Assembly (NCBI GenBank): GCA_026417625.1
Contig: JAOACW010000002.1
Span: forward strand, 1 to 50,365
From: Syntrophales bacterium
GTDB lineage: Bacteria; Desulfobacterota; Syntrophia; Syntrophales; UBA8958
Length of the DNA stretch: 50,365 nucleotides
Direction: 5' to 3'
The notes below the pieces were generated by a model. It was not told where the DNA came from. It did no database searches and saw nothing but the letters and a program-made list of their open reading frames with translations. The stretch's first letter is position 1. The number at the start of each line of letters is the position of its first letter. Position numbers and translations under genes: made by a program. This document shows positions 35,242 through 42,681 of this stretch, piece after piece.

Positions 35242-35911
35242 CCCGCAATCCTATCTGCTTATCCATGAGTTCGGCGAGGCTTCTATTATGGGTAACCACA
35301 ACGAGGGTTATGTTTTTTGTTTTGTTGAGATTCATGAGAACCTCTTCTATCTTTTTTCCCGTTTCTGTGTCAAGGTTTCCCGTCGGTTCGTCAGCAAGTA
35401 TTACGTCAGGTTCCATTACAATCGCCCTTGCAACGGCTACTCTTTGCTGTTCTCCTCCTGAGAGTTCTCCTGGACGATGATGGAGACGATCTTTCAGTCC
35501 TAGTTCCTCAAGTATCATATGTCCTTTCATTAGGGCTTCTTTTTTTGTGTAACCGGCAATTAGGAGGGGCATTATTGCGTTTTCCAGGGCGGTGAATTCA
35601 GGTAGTAAATTGTGGAACTGGAAGACAAAGCCTATTCGGTGGTTTCTGAAGTTCGCGAGTTTGAAATCGTCCCACTTAAAGATGTCCTCACCGTTGTACA
35701 GCATCAGGCCCGTTGTGGGGCGTTCAAGGGTTCCCATGATGTGCAATAATGTGCTCTTCCCTGCACCGGAAACGCCGTGTATAGCAAGGGATTCTCCTTT
35801 TGCGATATCCAAGTTGATACCCCGGAGGGCATCGACTCTCACGCTGTTTTTCCAGAACGTCTTTGTTAAGTTGCGGATGCTAATGAGAGATATTTCCCTA
35901 TTGTTACTCAT
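35204..35911 (-). CDS. lolD: Lipoprotein-releasing ABC transporter ATP-binding protein
   Basis: LolD drives release of outer-membrane lipoproteins from the inner membrane to LolA. The 235-residue ATPase has Walker A GVSGAGKSTLLH, LSGGEQQRVAVARA, Walker B ILADEPTGNLDTETG and the VVVTHNRSLAEL switch, all in the MacB/LolD style. The start at 35911 (SNNREISLI) overlaps the permease gene by eight bases; the longer frame from 35935 is less likely. Its C-terminal end overlaps the bamA start by 38 bases. Confidence 0.92.
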   Translation of the reverse strand: MSNNREISLISIRNLTKTFWKNSVRVDALRGINLDIAKGESLAIHGVSGAGKSTLLHIMGTLERPTTGLMLYNGEDIFKWDDFKLANFRNHRIGFVFQFHNLLPEFTALENAIMPLLIAGYTKKEALMKGHMILEELGLKDRLHHRPGELSGGEQQRVAVARAIVMEPDVILADEPTGNLDTETGKKIEEVLMNLNKTKNITLVVVTHNRSLAELMDKQIGLRDGKILTSEQILD

Positions 35912-37181
35912 TACGGAGGGCCTCCACAGGGTCAAGTTTTGCCGCCTTCAGAGCTGGATAGATGGTCGATACGAGGGATATGAGGAGAGAGATTGATGCC
36001 ACTATAATCACATCTGAGGGATTAACCCGTGATGGTAGTTCTGTTAGATAGTAGACATCGCCCGGTAAGAATTTTATTCCCAGTAGATGTTCCAGATAGC
36101 GCGAGATGGAACTTATGTTGTAGGCTACTGCAAGACCGGTGATGCAGCCCAGTGATGTTCCGATTAACCCGATGATCAATCCCTGGAAAACGAATATCTT
36201 CATTATGCTTTTGGAAGTGGAGCCCATAGATTTGAGTATGGCGATATCCCGATTTTTTTCCATTACGATCATGATAAGGGTGGTTACTATATTGAATGCC
36301 GCAACGAGGACGATGAGACTAAGGATAATGAACATAACCTTTTTCTCCATCCTGAGGGCGGCAAAGAGGTTCTTGTTCATTTCCATCCAGTGTCTCGTCC
36401 AGTAGGGAAAGCCCATTTTTTTCTCGATTTCTCGCGCCACGCTATCCGCTTTGTAAATATCTTCGATTTTTATCTCAATCCCCGTTACTGCGTCGCCAAG
36501 ATTGAGAAATGTCTGGGCATCCTTCAGTGATAGACATGCTAGGGAGGAATCGTATTCGTAAAAACCAGTTTCAAAGATACCCACAATGGTGAAATCCTTC
36601 ATCCTGGGTATAATGCCCATTGGGGTAGTTTCACCGAATGGGGATATTACAGTAAGGGTGTCGAAAAGAGAAACTCCCAGGTGTTTGGCTAGTTCTTTGC
36701 CAATTAATATACCTGGAAGGTCGTTCTTTTTGCTTTGCTTCATGAATGATGGTCTGTAATCCCGTTGTAGAAAGACTGGACTTCCTTCACGAAACTTACC
36801 CAGAGAGATCACTTTGAAGGCGTTTTCTGGGTCTATGCCTCGCAAGATGGCGCCGGTTACACTGCGTCTATGACGGATCAGCACTTGGGTGTGAATGAAG
36901 GGAGTGGAGGCAACTATGCCAGACATTTTATCAATATCTGCTTTTATTTCTCTGTAATTTTTTATTGGTCTTCCATATTCCAGGAGGATTACGTGGGCGT
37001 TCAACCCAAGGATCTTGTCTCTCAGATCCTTTTCAAAGCCATTCATCACTGCGAGAACTACAATGAGCGCTGCCACGCCCAGAAATATCCCTGCGATGGA
37101 TATAAGGGTAATAACTGAAACGAATATCTGTTTTCTTTTGGCTTTCAAGTAACGTAAAGCCACGAACCACTCATAGGACAT
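35904..37181 (-). CDS. Lipoprotein-releasing ABC transporter permease (LolC/LolE family)
   Basis: The permease partner of LolD, 425 residues. It has four membrane segments: one at about residues 20-45 (after YEWFVALRYLKAKRKQ) and three in the C-terminal third (about 280-410). The periplasmic domain between them has the NGFEKDLRDKILGLNAHV block of LolC/E. The ending LDPVEALRNE is characteristic. A single permease gene lies here, so LolD may work with a homodimer or another permease, as in LolF-like systems. It starts nine bases after lysS. Confidence 0.93.
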   Translation of the reverse strand: MSYEWFVALRYLKAKRKQIFVSVITLISIAGIFLGVAALIVVLAVMNGFEKDLRDKILGLNAHVILLEYGRPIKNYREIKADIDKMSGIVASTPFIHTQVLIRHRRSVTGAILRGIDPENAFKVISLGKFREGSPVFLQRDYRPSFMKQSKKNDLPGILIGKELAKHLGVSLFDTLTVISPFGETTPMGIIPRMKDFTIVGIFETGFYEYDSSLACLSLKDAQTFLNLGDAVTGIEIKIEDIYKADSVAREIEKKMGFPYWTRHWMEMNKNLFAALRMEKKVMFIILSLIVLVAAFNIVTTLIMIVMEKNRDIAILKSMGSTSKSIMKIFVFQGLIIGLIGTSLGCITGLAVAYNISSISRYLEHLLGIKFLPGDVYYLTELPSRVNPSDVIIVASISLLISLVSTIYPALKAAKLDPVEALRNE

Positions 37182-37190
37182 GGTTTGAGC

Positions 37191-38669
37191 TCACCCGTTT
37201 TTGATTCTCATGTGGGGGAATAGTATAACTTCCCTGATGGATGGGGAGTCCGTGAAGAGCATCACCAGGCGATCAATCCCTATTCCCTCGCCAGCAGTGG
37301 GAGGCATGGCATACTCTAAAACCTCTATAAAATCTTCATCCATTACATGTGCCTCTTCGTTACCCTCTTCCCTTTCTCTTGCCTGTATGATGAATCTCTC
37401 CCTCTGGTCTTCGGGATCGTTCAACTCTGAAAAGGCATTGGCGATTTCCTTTCCGCAAATATATAGTTCGAAGCGGTCCGTAAAGGCCGGATTGGCGGGA
37501 TTTCTCCTCGCTAGGGGGGAAACCTCTACAGGGTACTGTGTGACAAAAGTTGGTTGGATTAGGTTTTCTTCCTGAGCTTCGAAAAGGTTCATGAGAATTT
37601 TACCGAATGAGTCGTTTTCGGAGACCTTGAGTCCAACACTTCGGGCGAAGTCTGCAATACTTCTTCTGTCAGATAGGACTTTTTCGGACAATTTGTAGTG
37701 CTCCTTTACCGCTTCCCACACCGTTATGCGGCGCCAGGGAGGGGTCAAATCAATGGTTTTGCCCTGGTATGTGAGCTGTAAAGTACCTTTTATCTCCTTG
37801 GCAAGGTAAACAAAGAGTTCTTCCGTTATTGTCATTAAATCTTCATAGTTGGCGTAGGCTTGGTAGAACTCCATCATTGTGAATTCAGGATTGTGATATG
37901 AGGATACGCCTTCATTTCTGAAACTTCGGTTTATTTCAAAAACCCTCTCCAGTCCACCCGTCACTAGACGTTTAAGGTAAAGTTCGGGGGCGATGCGGAG
38001 GTACAATTCCATCCCGAGAGCGTTGTGGTAGGTTTTAAATGGTTTTGCGGCTGCGCCTCCGGGTTTAGGTTGCATCATTGGTGTTTCCACCTCTAAAAAA
38101 TCTCTCTCCTCCATGAATTTTCTGATCAGTGATATGATACGACTCCGCGTCTTGAATATTTCCACCACGTGGGGGTGGGTTATAAGGTCGAGATGTCTTA
38201 GTCTGTATCTAAGCTCGACATCGGTAAGACCGTGCCATTTTTCGGGCAAAGGTCGAACGGCTTTGGCAAGAAGACGGAATTCCTCAACATCGATGGTGAG
38301 TTCTTTTGTTTTCGTTCTGAACAATTTACCGGCGACAAAAACTATATCCCCCACGTCAAGTTTTTTAAATAGAGAAAATGTGGATTCTTCGAGGTTGTTT
38401 TTGCGTAGAAATGCCTGCAACTTTCCATGACGATCCTGAACAGTGATGAAGGCCCCTTTGCCGAAGTCCCTGACGGCCATCATCCGACCGGCGATAGAGA
38501 ATTTTTCATCGAGATTCGCAAGTGCCTTTTCGTCCCAATCTCCGAACCGCTGTCTTATAGTTCCTGTTGTGTCTTTTACCCTTACGTCGTTGGGATAAAG
38601 TTCGACCCCCATCTCCCTTAGGAGTCTTATTTTATCTTTTCTCGCTCTTATAAGTTCACTTTCCGTCAT
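37191..38669 (-). CDS. lysS: Lysyl-tRNA synthetase, class II
   Basis: LysS charges tRNA-Lys in the cytoplasm. The 492-residue length is typical. An N-terminal OB-fold anticodon domain (RMMAVRDFGKGAFITVQD) is followed by class II motifs: FLEVETPMMQPKPGGAAAKPF (motif 1 region), EINRSFRNEGVSSYHNPEFT (motif 2) and GIGIDRLVMLF (motif 3). It is first in the long minus-strand envelope run, with gaps of ten bases or fewer to the next genes. A promoter is expected in the 146-base gap shared with ssb. Confidence 0.97.
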   Translation of the reverse strand: MTESELIRARKDKIRLLREMGVELYPNDVRVKDTTGTIRQRFGDWDEKALANLDEKFSIAGRMMAVRDFGKGAFITVQDRHGKLQAFLRKNNLEESTFSLFKKLDVGDIVFVAGKLFRTKTKELTIDVEEFRLLAKAVRPLPEKWHGLTDVELRYRLRHLDLITHPHVVEIFKTRSRIISLIRKFMEERDFLEVETPMMQPKPGGAAAKPFKTYHNALGMELYLRIAPELYLKRLVTGGLERVFEINRSFRNEGVSSYHNPEFTMMEFYQAYANYEDLMTITEELFVYLAKEIKGTLQLTYQGKTIDLTPPWRRITVWEAVKEHYKLSEKVLSDRRSIADFARSVGLKVSENDSFGKILMNLFEAQEENLIQPTFVTQYPVEVSPLARRNPANPAFTDRFELYICGKEIANAFSELNDPEDQRERFIIQAREREEGNEEAHVMDEDFIEVLEYAMPPTAGEGIGIDRLVMLFTDSPSIREVILFPHMRIKNG

Positions 38670-38693
38670 TTCTTGTCACCGCACAAAAAGAAA

Positions 38694-38783
38694 TTGAACA
38701 AAATCTGCTATACATTTTATAAAGGTTAGTCAAGGATATTTACGCGTTCCAAATTGAAATTGCCGGGTAAACCCAAGTGTAGT
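38694..38783 (+). promoter_or_regulatory. Promoter region for ssb (divergent from lysS)
   Basis: Two sigma70-like candidates point to ssb. The first has TTGAAC (38694-38699) and TATAAA (38718-38723), spacer 18. The second has TTGAAA (38754-38759) and TGTAGT (38778-38783), spacer 18, closer to the gene. The lysS promoter on the other strand is not clear, although TTGACT occurs near 38730. Confidence 0.5.
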
Positions 38784-38815
38784 ATGGAAGAAAAAAACAA
38801 AAGAGAGGAGGTCTT

Positions 38816-39229
38816 ATGGTCAACAAGGCAATCCTCATTGGTAGATTGGGTGCTGATCCGGAGGTGCGTTATACACCCGATGGTTTGATGGTAACGAATT
38901 TTAACATAGCTACGGATGAGGTAAGAAGGGACAAGAACGGTGAGCGGATTCAGAAAACGGAGTGGCATAGAATCGTTACTTTCGGAAAACTAGCTGAGAT
39001 TTGTGGTTCTTACCTTACCAAGGGGAAACTGGTATATATTGAAGGCCGTATTCAAACTCGGTCATGGGAAGATCGAGATGGGATACGCCGTTCGGTGACG
39101 GAGATTGTTGCTACAAATATGCAGATGCTCGATTCAAAGGGGGTGCCTAAGGTGGTGGCAAGCGCAGAGGAAGAGACACCTCCTTTCATCGGTTCTGAGT
39201 CTTTACCAGATGATGATGTCCCATTTTGA
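38816..39229 (+). CDS. ssb: Single-stranded DNA-binding protein
   Basis: SSB coats single-stranded DNA in replication and repair. The 137-residue protein opens [19 protein letters not shown], then NFNIATDE and [20 protein letters not shown], the OB-fold core, and [16 protein letters not shown]. The acidic C-terminal tip DDDVPF, used for partner binding, is intact. GGAGG lies six to eight bases before the ATG. It is a single-gene unit, divergent from lysS and convergent with tatA. Confidence 0.97.
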   Translation: MVNKAILIGRLGADPEVRYTPDGLMVTNFNIATDEVRRDKNGERIQKTEWHRIVTFGKLAEICGSYLTKGKLVYIEGRIQTRSWEDRDGIRRSVTEIVATNMQMLDSKGVPKVVASAEEETPPFIGSESLPDDDVPF

Positions 39230-39237
39230 ATGGGATA

Positions 39238-39423
39238 TCACTTGGGTTCAATTTTGTTGGGGGAGGAGACGTTAAGCCCTTCGTCTGGTTCTCGCGTTGC
39301 CTTCTTGAAGTTTTTGATGCCCCGGCCAAGGGCGGAACCAATCTCGGGTAATTTTCCCGGACCAAATATAATCAAGACAATTACCAGAATTACCAACAAT
39401 TCTGGTACACCTATACCGAACAT
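39238..39423 (-). CDS. tatA: Twin-arginine translocase subunit TatA/TatE
   Basis: A 61-residue Tat pore subunit. It has one membrane helix ([14 protein letters not shown]), the [20 protein letters not shown] hinge and amphipathic helix, and a short charged tail. GGAGA precedes the ATG. tatB and tatC are not next to it. TatA and TatE cannot be told apart by sequence; the first name is used because it is a lone gene of the usual small form. Confidence 0.95.
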   Translation of the reverse strand: MFGIGVPELLVILVIVLIIFGPGKLPEIGSALGRGIKNFKKATREPDEGLNVSSPNKIEPK

Positions 39424-39493
39424 CTTTTAATCTCCTTTCTCTTTTTTCTCGATAGTAAATTTATCCAGAAAGTTTGTCAAACACAAATTCCCC

Positions 39494-40279
39494 TCAAGGT
39501 ACCTTAATGTGGACAACCTGTCCTTTCCCACCCAGATTTAAAAGTGGTTTCTCGTTGATATATACGTTTACTCCAGCAGCGTTTCCAATATGGAGGTAAA
39601 ATGCCTCTCTTGCGTATCGTTCTATTCTATCGCCACTTTTTACAAACATCTCCACCGGTTTTTTATCATCCTCTTTTATTCTTATCCATGTCAATTCTTT
39701 ACCCTCGATTGTAAGTTTGTGTAGTTTTGCCGGGGTTGATCTCTCTGCTTGTGTGGTCACCTGTTCCGTTGTTTGGGTAATCTCGTGTTTGGATTCAGGA
39801 ACAGATTTATGGACTTCCGTGGGGATGGTTTCTTTATGCTCCGACTCTTTTTTTGGTTGATTTGTTGAATAGAGCAAAAGACCGAGGATAATTAGTATCA
39901 ACGCAGCTATTGGTAGATATTTTAATTTACCCGTTATTATCTTAGGAATCTTCCCCTTTTTCCTACCGTTTATGACGGTTGTTTTCTTTTTTGCCTTCTG
40001 AATAAGGAACTCTTCGTATGCTTTCAGCAGTGGATTTGGATCTATATCCAGTATTTTGGCATACATCTTAATGAAGACCTTTGAGTAAACAGACTCAGGG
40101 AGTTTTTCGAATTTTAACTCTTCTATGGCTTGAAGTATATGGACCGCAATGCGTGTTGATTTATGTATGTCCTCGATGGTAAGACCCCTGGACTCCCGCA
40201 CCGCTTTTAAGTCTATCGTTTTGCCCTCGAAAAGTTGTCCAAATGGGGAGACTCCTTCTGTCTTCATGTTGTCGATCAT
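39494..40279 (-). CDS. RodZ-like membrane protein with N-terminal HTH and DUF4115 domain
   Basis: The 261-residue protein has an N-terminal helix-turn-helix of the RodZ/HTH_25 type (AVRESRGLTIEDIHKSTRI to about residue 85). A basic linker follows, then one membrane helix near residues 122-142 (LPIAALILIILGLLLYS), a Thr/Glu/Lys-rich periplasmic spacer and a DUF4115 domain (LTWIRIKEDDKKPVEMF to the end). RodZ links MreB to the cell wall. Here it may serve shape or act as a membrane-bound regulator. The ATG lacks a strong Shine-Dalgarno site. It is divergent from the suhB-like gene, with 110 bases between. Confidence 0.85.
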   Translation of the reverse strand: MIDNMKTEGVSPFGQLFEGKTIDLKAVRESRGLTIEDIHKSTRIAVHILQAIEELKFEKLPESVYSKVFIKMYAKILDIDPNPLLKAYEEFLIQKAKKKTTVINGRKKGKIPKIITGKLKYLPIAALILIILGLLLYSTNQPKKESEHKETIPTEVHKSVPESKHEITQTTEQVTTQAERSTPAKLHKLTIEGKELTWIRIKEDDKKPVEMFVKSGDRIERYAREAFYLHIGNAAGVNVYINEKPLLNLGGKGQVVHIKVP

Positions 40280-40284
40280 TGCTC

Positions 40285-40313
40285 TTGACCTTGGGTCTAA
40301 AAACTCTTAAAAA
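40285..40313 (+). promoter_or_regulatory. Likely sigma70 promoter for the suhB-like gene
   Basis: TTGACC (40285-40290) and TAAAAA (40308-40313), spacer 17. Its transcript would start about 70 bases ahead of the chosen GTG codon at 40390. The AT-rich gap shows no hairpin. Confidence 0.45.
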
Positions 40314-40389
40314 TTTGTTCTACCGTAACAGATTTCAAGACCATCTTCAATGGGAAAGGAATTTTTACAGGGAACACGTGGAGGGTTTT

Positions 40390-41184
40390 GTGGATCTTAG
40401 AGAGCTTAGGGAATTTGCAGAGAAGGTCGCTGTTAATGCAGGAGAAATGTTGAAGGAAAGATTCCCTCTGAAACATTCTGTGGAGTTCAAGGGAGAGATT
40501 GACCTAGTTACGGAAGCGGACCGCTTGTCGGAAGCTATGATTTTTGAGGCTATTAGAAGTACATATCCTAGCCATGATTTAATAACTGAGGAATCAGTAG
40601 GTTTGGAAAGGGGTAATGTATATCGCTGGATTATAGATCCCCTCGATGGGACGACTAATTACGCTCATGGTTACCCTGTTTTCTGTGTTTCCATCGCCCT
40701 GGAGTTTGAAGGTGAAGTTGTACTTGGGGTGGTGTACAATCCTATGCTGAAGGAGCTCTTCGTTGCAGAAAAGGGGAAAGGTGCTTTTATGAACGGTGAG
40801 CGAATAAAGGTTTCATCTATAGACAACCTATCCAGAAGTCTCCTCGCCACCGGTTTTCCTTATGACATACGCTACAGTAAGGATAATAATCTGAATTTCT
40901 TTGTGATTATGGCAAGGAAAGCCCAAGCTATACGGCGAGGAGGCTCAGCTGCTCTGGATTTAGCCTATGTGGCTGCAGGGCGTTTTGATGGCTTCTGGGA
41001 ATTGAAATTAAAACCCTGGGATATGGCTGCGGGGTGTTTGCTGGTAACTGAAGCAGGGGGTGTTGTCACTGATATAAAAGGGGGTCCTTTCCAACTAGGT
41101 TTGGACAACATCCTTGCCACAAATGGTCTTATACACGGGGATATGGTTGAGGCACTCAGAGAGGCTTTACGTTACCATCTGTAG
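40390..41184 (+). CDS. Inositol monophosphatase family protein (SuhB-like)
   Basis: A 264-residue magnesium-dependent sugar-phosphate phosphatase. Key motifs are LITEESV (metal-binding glutamates), IIDPLDGTTNYAHG (the DPxDGT metal site) and KPWDMAAGCLLVTEAGG (third aspartate). The start is GTG at 40390, because GGAGG lies five bases ahead and the length then equals that of SuhB. An earlier ATG at 40243 would overlap the RodZ-like gene and add a non-matching leader. Substrate may be inositol phosphate, fructose bisphosphate or PAP; only the family is certain. It is convergent with the barrel gene, four bases apart. Confidence 0.9.
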   Translation: MDLRELREFAEKVAVNAGEMLKERFPLKHSVEFKGEIDLVTEADRLSEAMIFEAIRSTYPSHDLITEESVGLERGNVYRWIIDPLDGTTNYAHGYPVFCVSIALEFEGEVVLGVVYNPMLKELFVAEKGKGAFMNGERIKVSSIDNLSRSLLATGFPYDIRYSKDNNLNFFVIMARKAQAIRRGGSAALDLAYVAAGRFDGFWELKLKPWDMAAGCLLVTEAGGVVTDIKGGPFQLGLDNILATNGLIHGDMVEALREALRYHL

Positions 41185-41188
41185 AGGA

Positions 41189-42661
41189 TCAGAAGCTGTA
41201 CTCTAATTCGAAAACAGCCCTGTCGTTACGTCGCCAGCGTCCATATAGACTTTCACTTTCACCACCGAAGATTTCCAGCGACAGTTTGGATATCACTCCG
41301 TCCCGTATTTTGTACTTGGCGAGGTACTTTTGAAACCTTCCCGATTCTCCTTTTCTTAAGGTGAAATTGTATCCGAATTGGAATGTAAGGCGGTCGCTGT
41401 ATTCGAAATTGATCCTGCTGAAGACATCATTTCTGCCTAGGCGTGATTTTTTTGAGCTTGACACGTAATTTTCAGCACTCTGCCTCTTTGTTATAGTTTC
41501 ATAGGCATGCTCCACTGTGATGTCAATTTTTTCAAGTCCTACGTTTTTTGCCCAATCGTCTATGGTATATGTGACGCCGAGGAGGTGATGGATGTAATTG
41601 TCATCTTTACCGTCATAGGCGTAATTAAAAACCGCTTCTCCATGAAATTCCCACTTTTTATAGGTAGTGGAAAAACCACAGGCGTAGTCATCCACTTTAA
41701 CCACCTCTTTAATTCTCACTTTTTTGGTTACTCCGGGAACGCTTGTGGCTCGTTCCTCTTCCCTTATCACATAGTAGGGATTTGGGCCGTGGTAATAGGA
41801 GAAAAAGAGGTCCCATCCTTTATAAGTGGTTTTCGCCCTGAAAAAATAGCCGAAGTTGGTATCCGAGATTTTTGGTTTGTCGGACTCCATTCCTAGATTG
41901 CCCACATCGTAAAAATCCGCTTCTGTTGGATCCCCTTTTCTACGCTCACCCATCCAGCGGGATGTTTCACTGGGCACCTTGTTTTCCTGATAAACTGGTA
42001 GAAATGCTCCAGTGAGCGTAAAGTTTTCCAAATAGTAATCAACCCTTGCCTGCCACAGGTTCAGGTCTTTCGGGTCCATGGGGTCGTTTAAATCCTGGGG
42101 TCTCATGCGGTCTGCAGGTACGAAAAGCGTGGAGATACCGTTGGTGATCGTTTTTTTTCCGATGATTGCGTTGTAGTTTGTCCCTGTGATATTCAAAAAA
42201 AGCTCGTGAACCTCCAAAAACCTCCGACGACGTTCGGTGTCCTGCCACCATTCGTGAAATCGTGTACCAGAGTACGTGTTTCTTTCATTACCAAATTCAG
42301 TCCAGATGCCGATGTTTAAATCCCAATTGTTTTTCCCTACTTTATCTGTGAATTTTCCGAGAATGTTGCCGAAGGTGTTTCTCATATCGGCCCCTTCCCT
42401 TTCAGGGGGATCTTTCATGTGTTGCGATGCCCTTAATCGAATGGAACCGTGGAAGTTCTTTATTAGATCGTGACCGAAACCTGTACCTTCTTTCTTTTCC
42501 ACCTTTTCACTTTTTTCGAGAAGTTCCATTTCTTTGAGGAGGTTCTCTTGGCTTGGCGCCTGAGTTGTCTGCTGGGCGAAGTTCAATACAGGCAGTGATA
42601 GAATAAAAACGGTGGATAAAGTTATTATCACAGCTTTCTTGGTTATCGATTCAAGTCTCAT
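41189..42661 (-). CDS. Outer-membrane beta-barrel protein associated with an RND exporter
   Basis: A 490-residue exported protein. A signal peptide (about residues 1-29, ending LNFAQQ) is followed by a charged linker. Then come many alternating aromatic/polar strands, such as GSIRLRASQH, YNAIIGKKTITNG, DYYLENFTLTGAFLPVY, TYKGWDLFFSYY and RLTFQFGYNFTLRKG, ending with aromatic F (YSF), as outer-membrane barrels do. It is 20 bases after the RND gene and is the last of a LolA-like/RND/barrel trio. It may be the outer channel or the final acceptor of a lipid or hydrophobic cargo. The family is not firmly recognised. Confidence 0.75.
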   Translation of the reverse strand: MRLESITKKAVIITLSTVFILSLPVLNFAQQTTQAPSQENLLKEMELLEKSEKVEKKEGTGFGHDLIKNFHGSIRLRASQHMKDPPEREGADMRNTFGNILGKFTDKVGKNNWDLNIGIWTEFGNERNTYSGTRFHEWWQDTERRRRFLEVHELFLNITGTNYNAIIGKKTITNGISTLFVPADRMRPQDLNDPMDPKDLNLWQARVDYYLENFTLTGAFLPVYQENKVPSETSRWMGERRKGDPTEADFYDVGNLGMESDKPKISDTNFGYFFRAKTTYKGWDLFFSYYHGPNPYYVIREEERATSVPGVTKKVRIKEVVKVDDYACGFSTTYKKWEFHGEAVFNYAYDGKDDNYIHHLLGVTYTIDDWAKNVGLEKIDITVEHAYETITKRQSAENYVSSSKKSRLGRNDVFSRINFEYSDRLTFQFGYNFTLRKGESGRFQKYLAKYKIRDGVISKLSLEIFGGESESLYGRWRRNDRAVFELEYSF

Positions 42662-42681
42662 ATCTGCGTTCCCTTCTTTTG

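Noticed and set aside
39220-39236. TCCCATT-TTG-AATGGGA hairpin at the end of ssb
   Set aside because: A 7-bp stem is present but without a T-run on either strand, so it was not called as a terminator.
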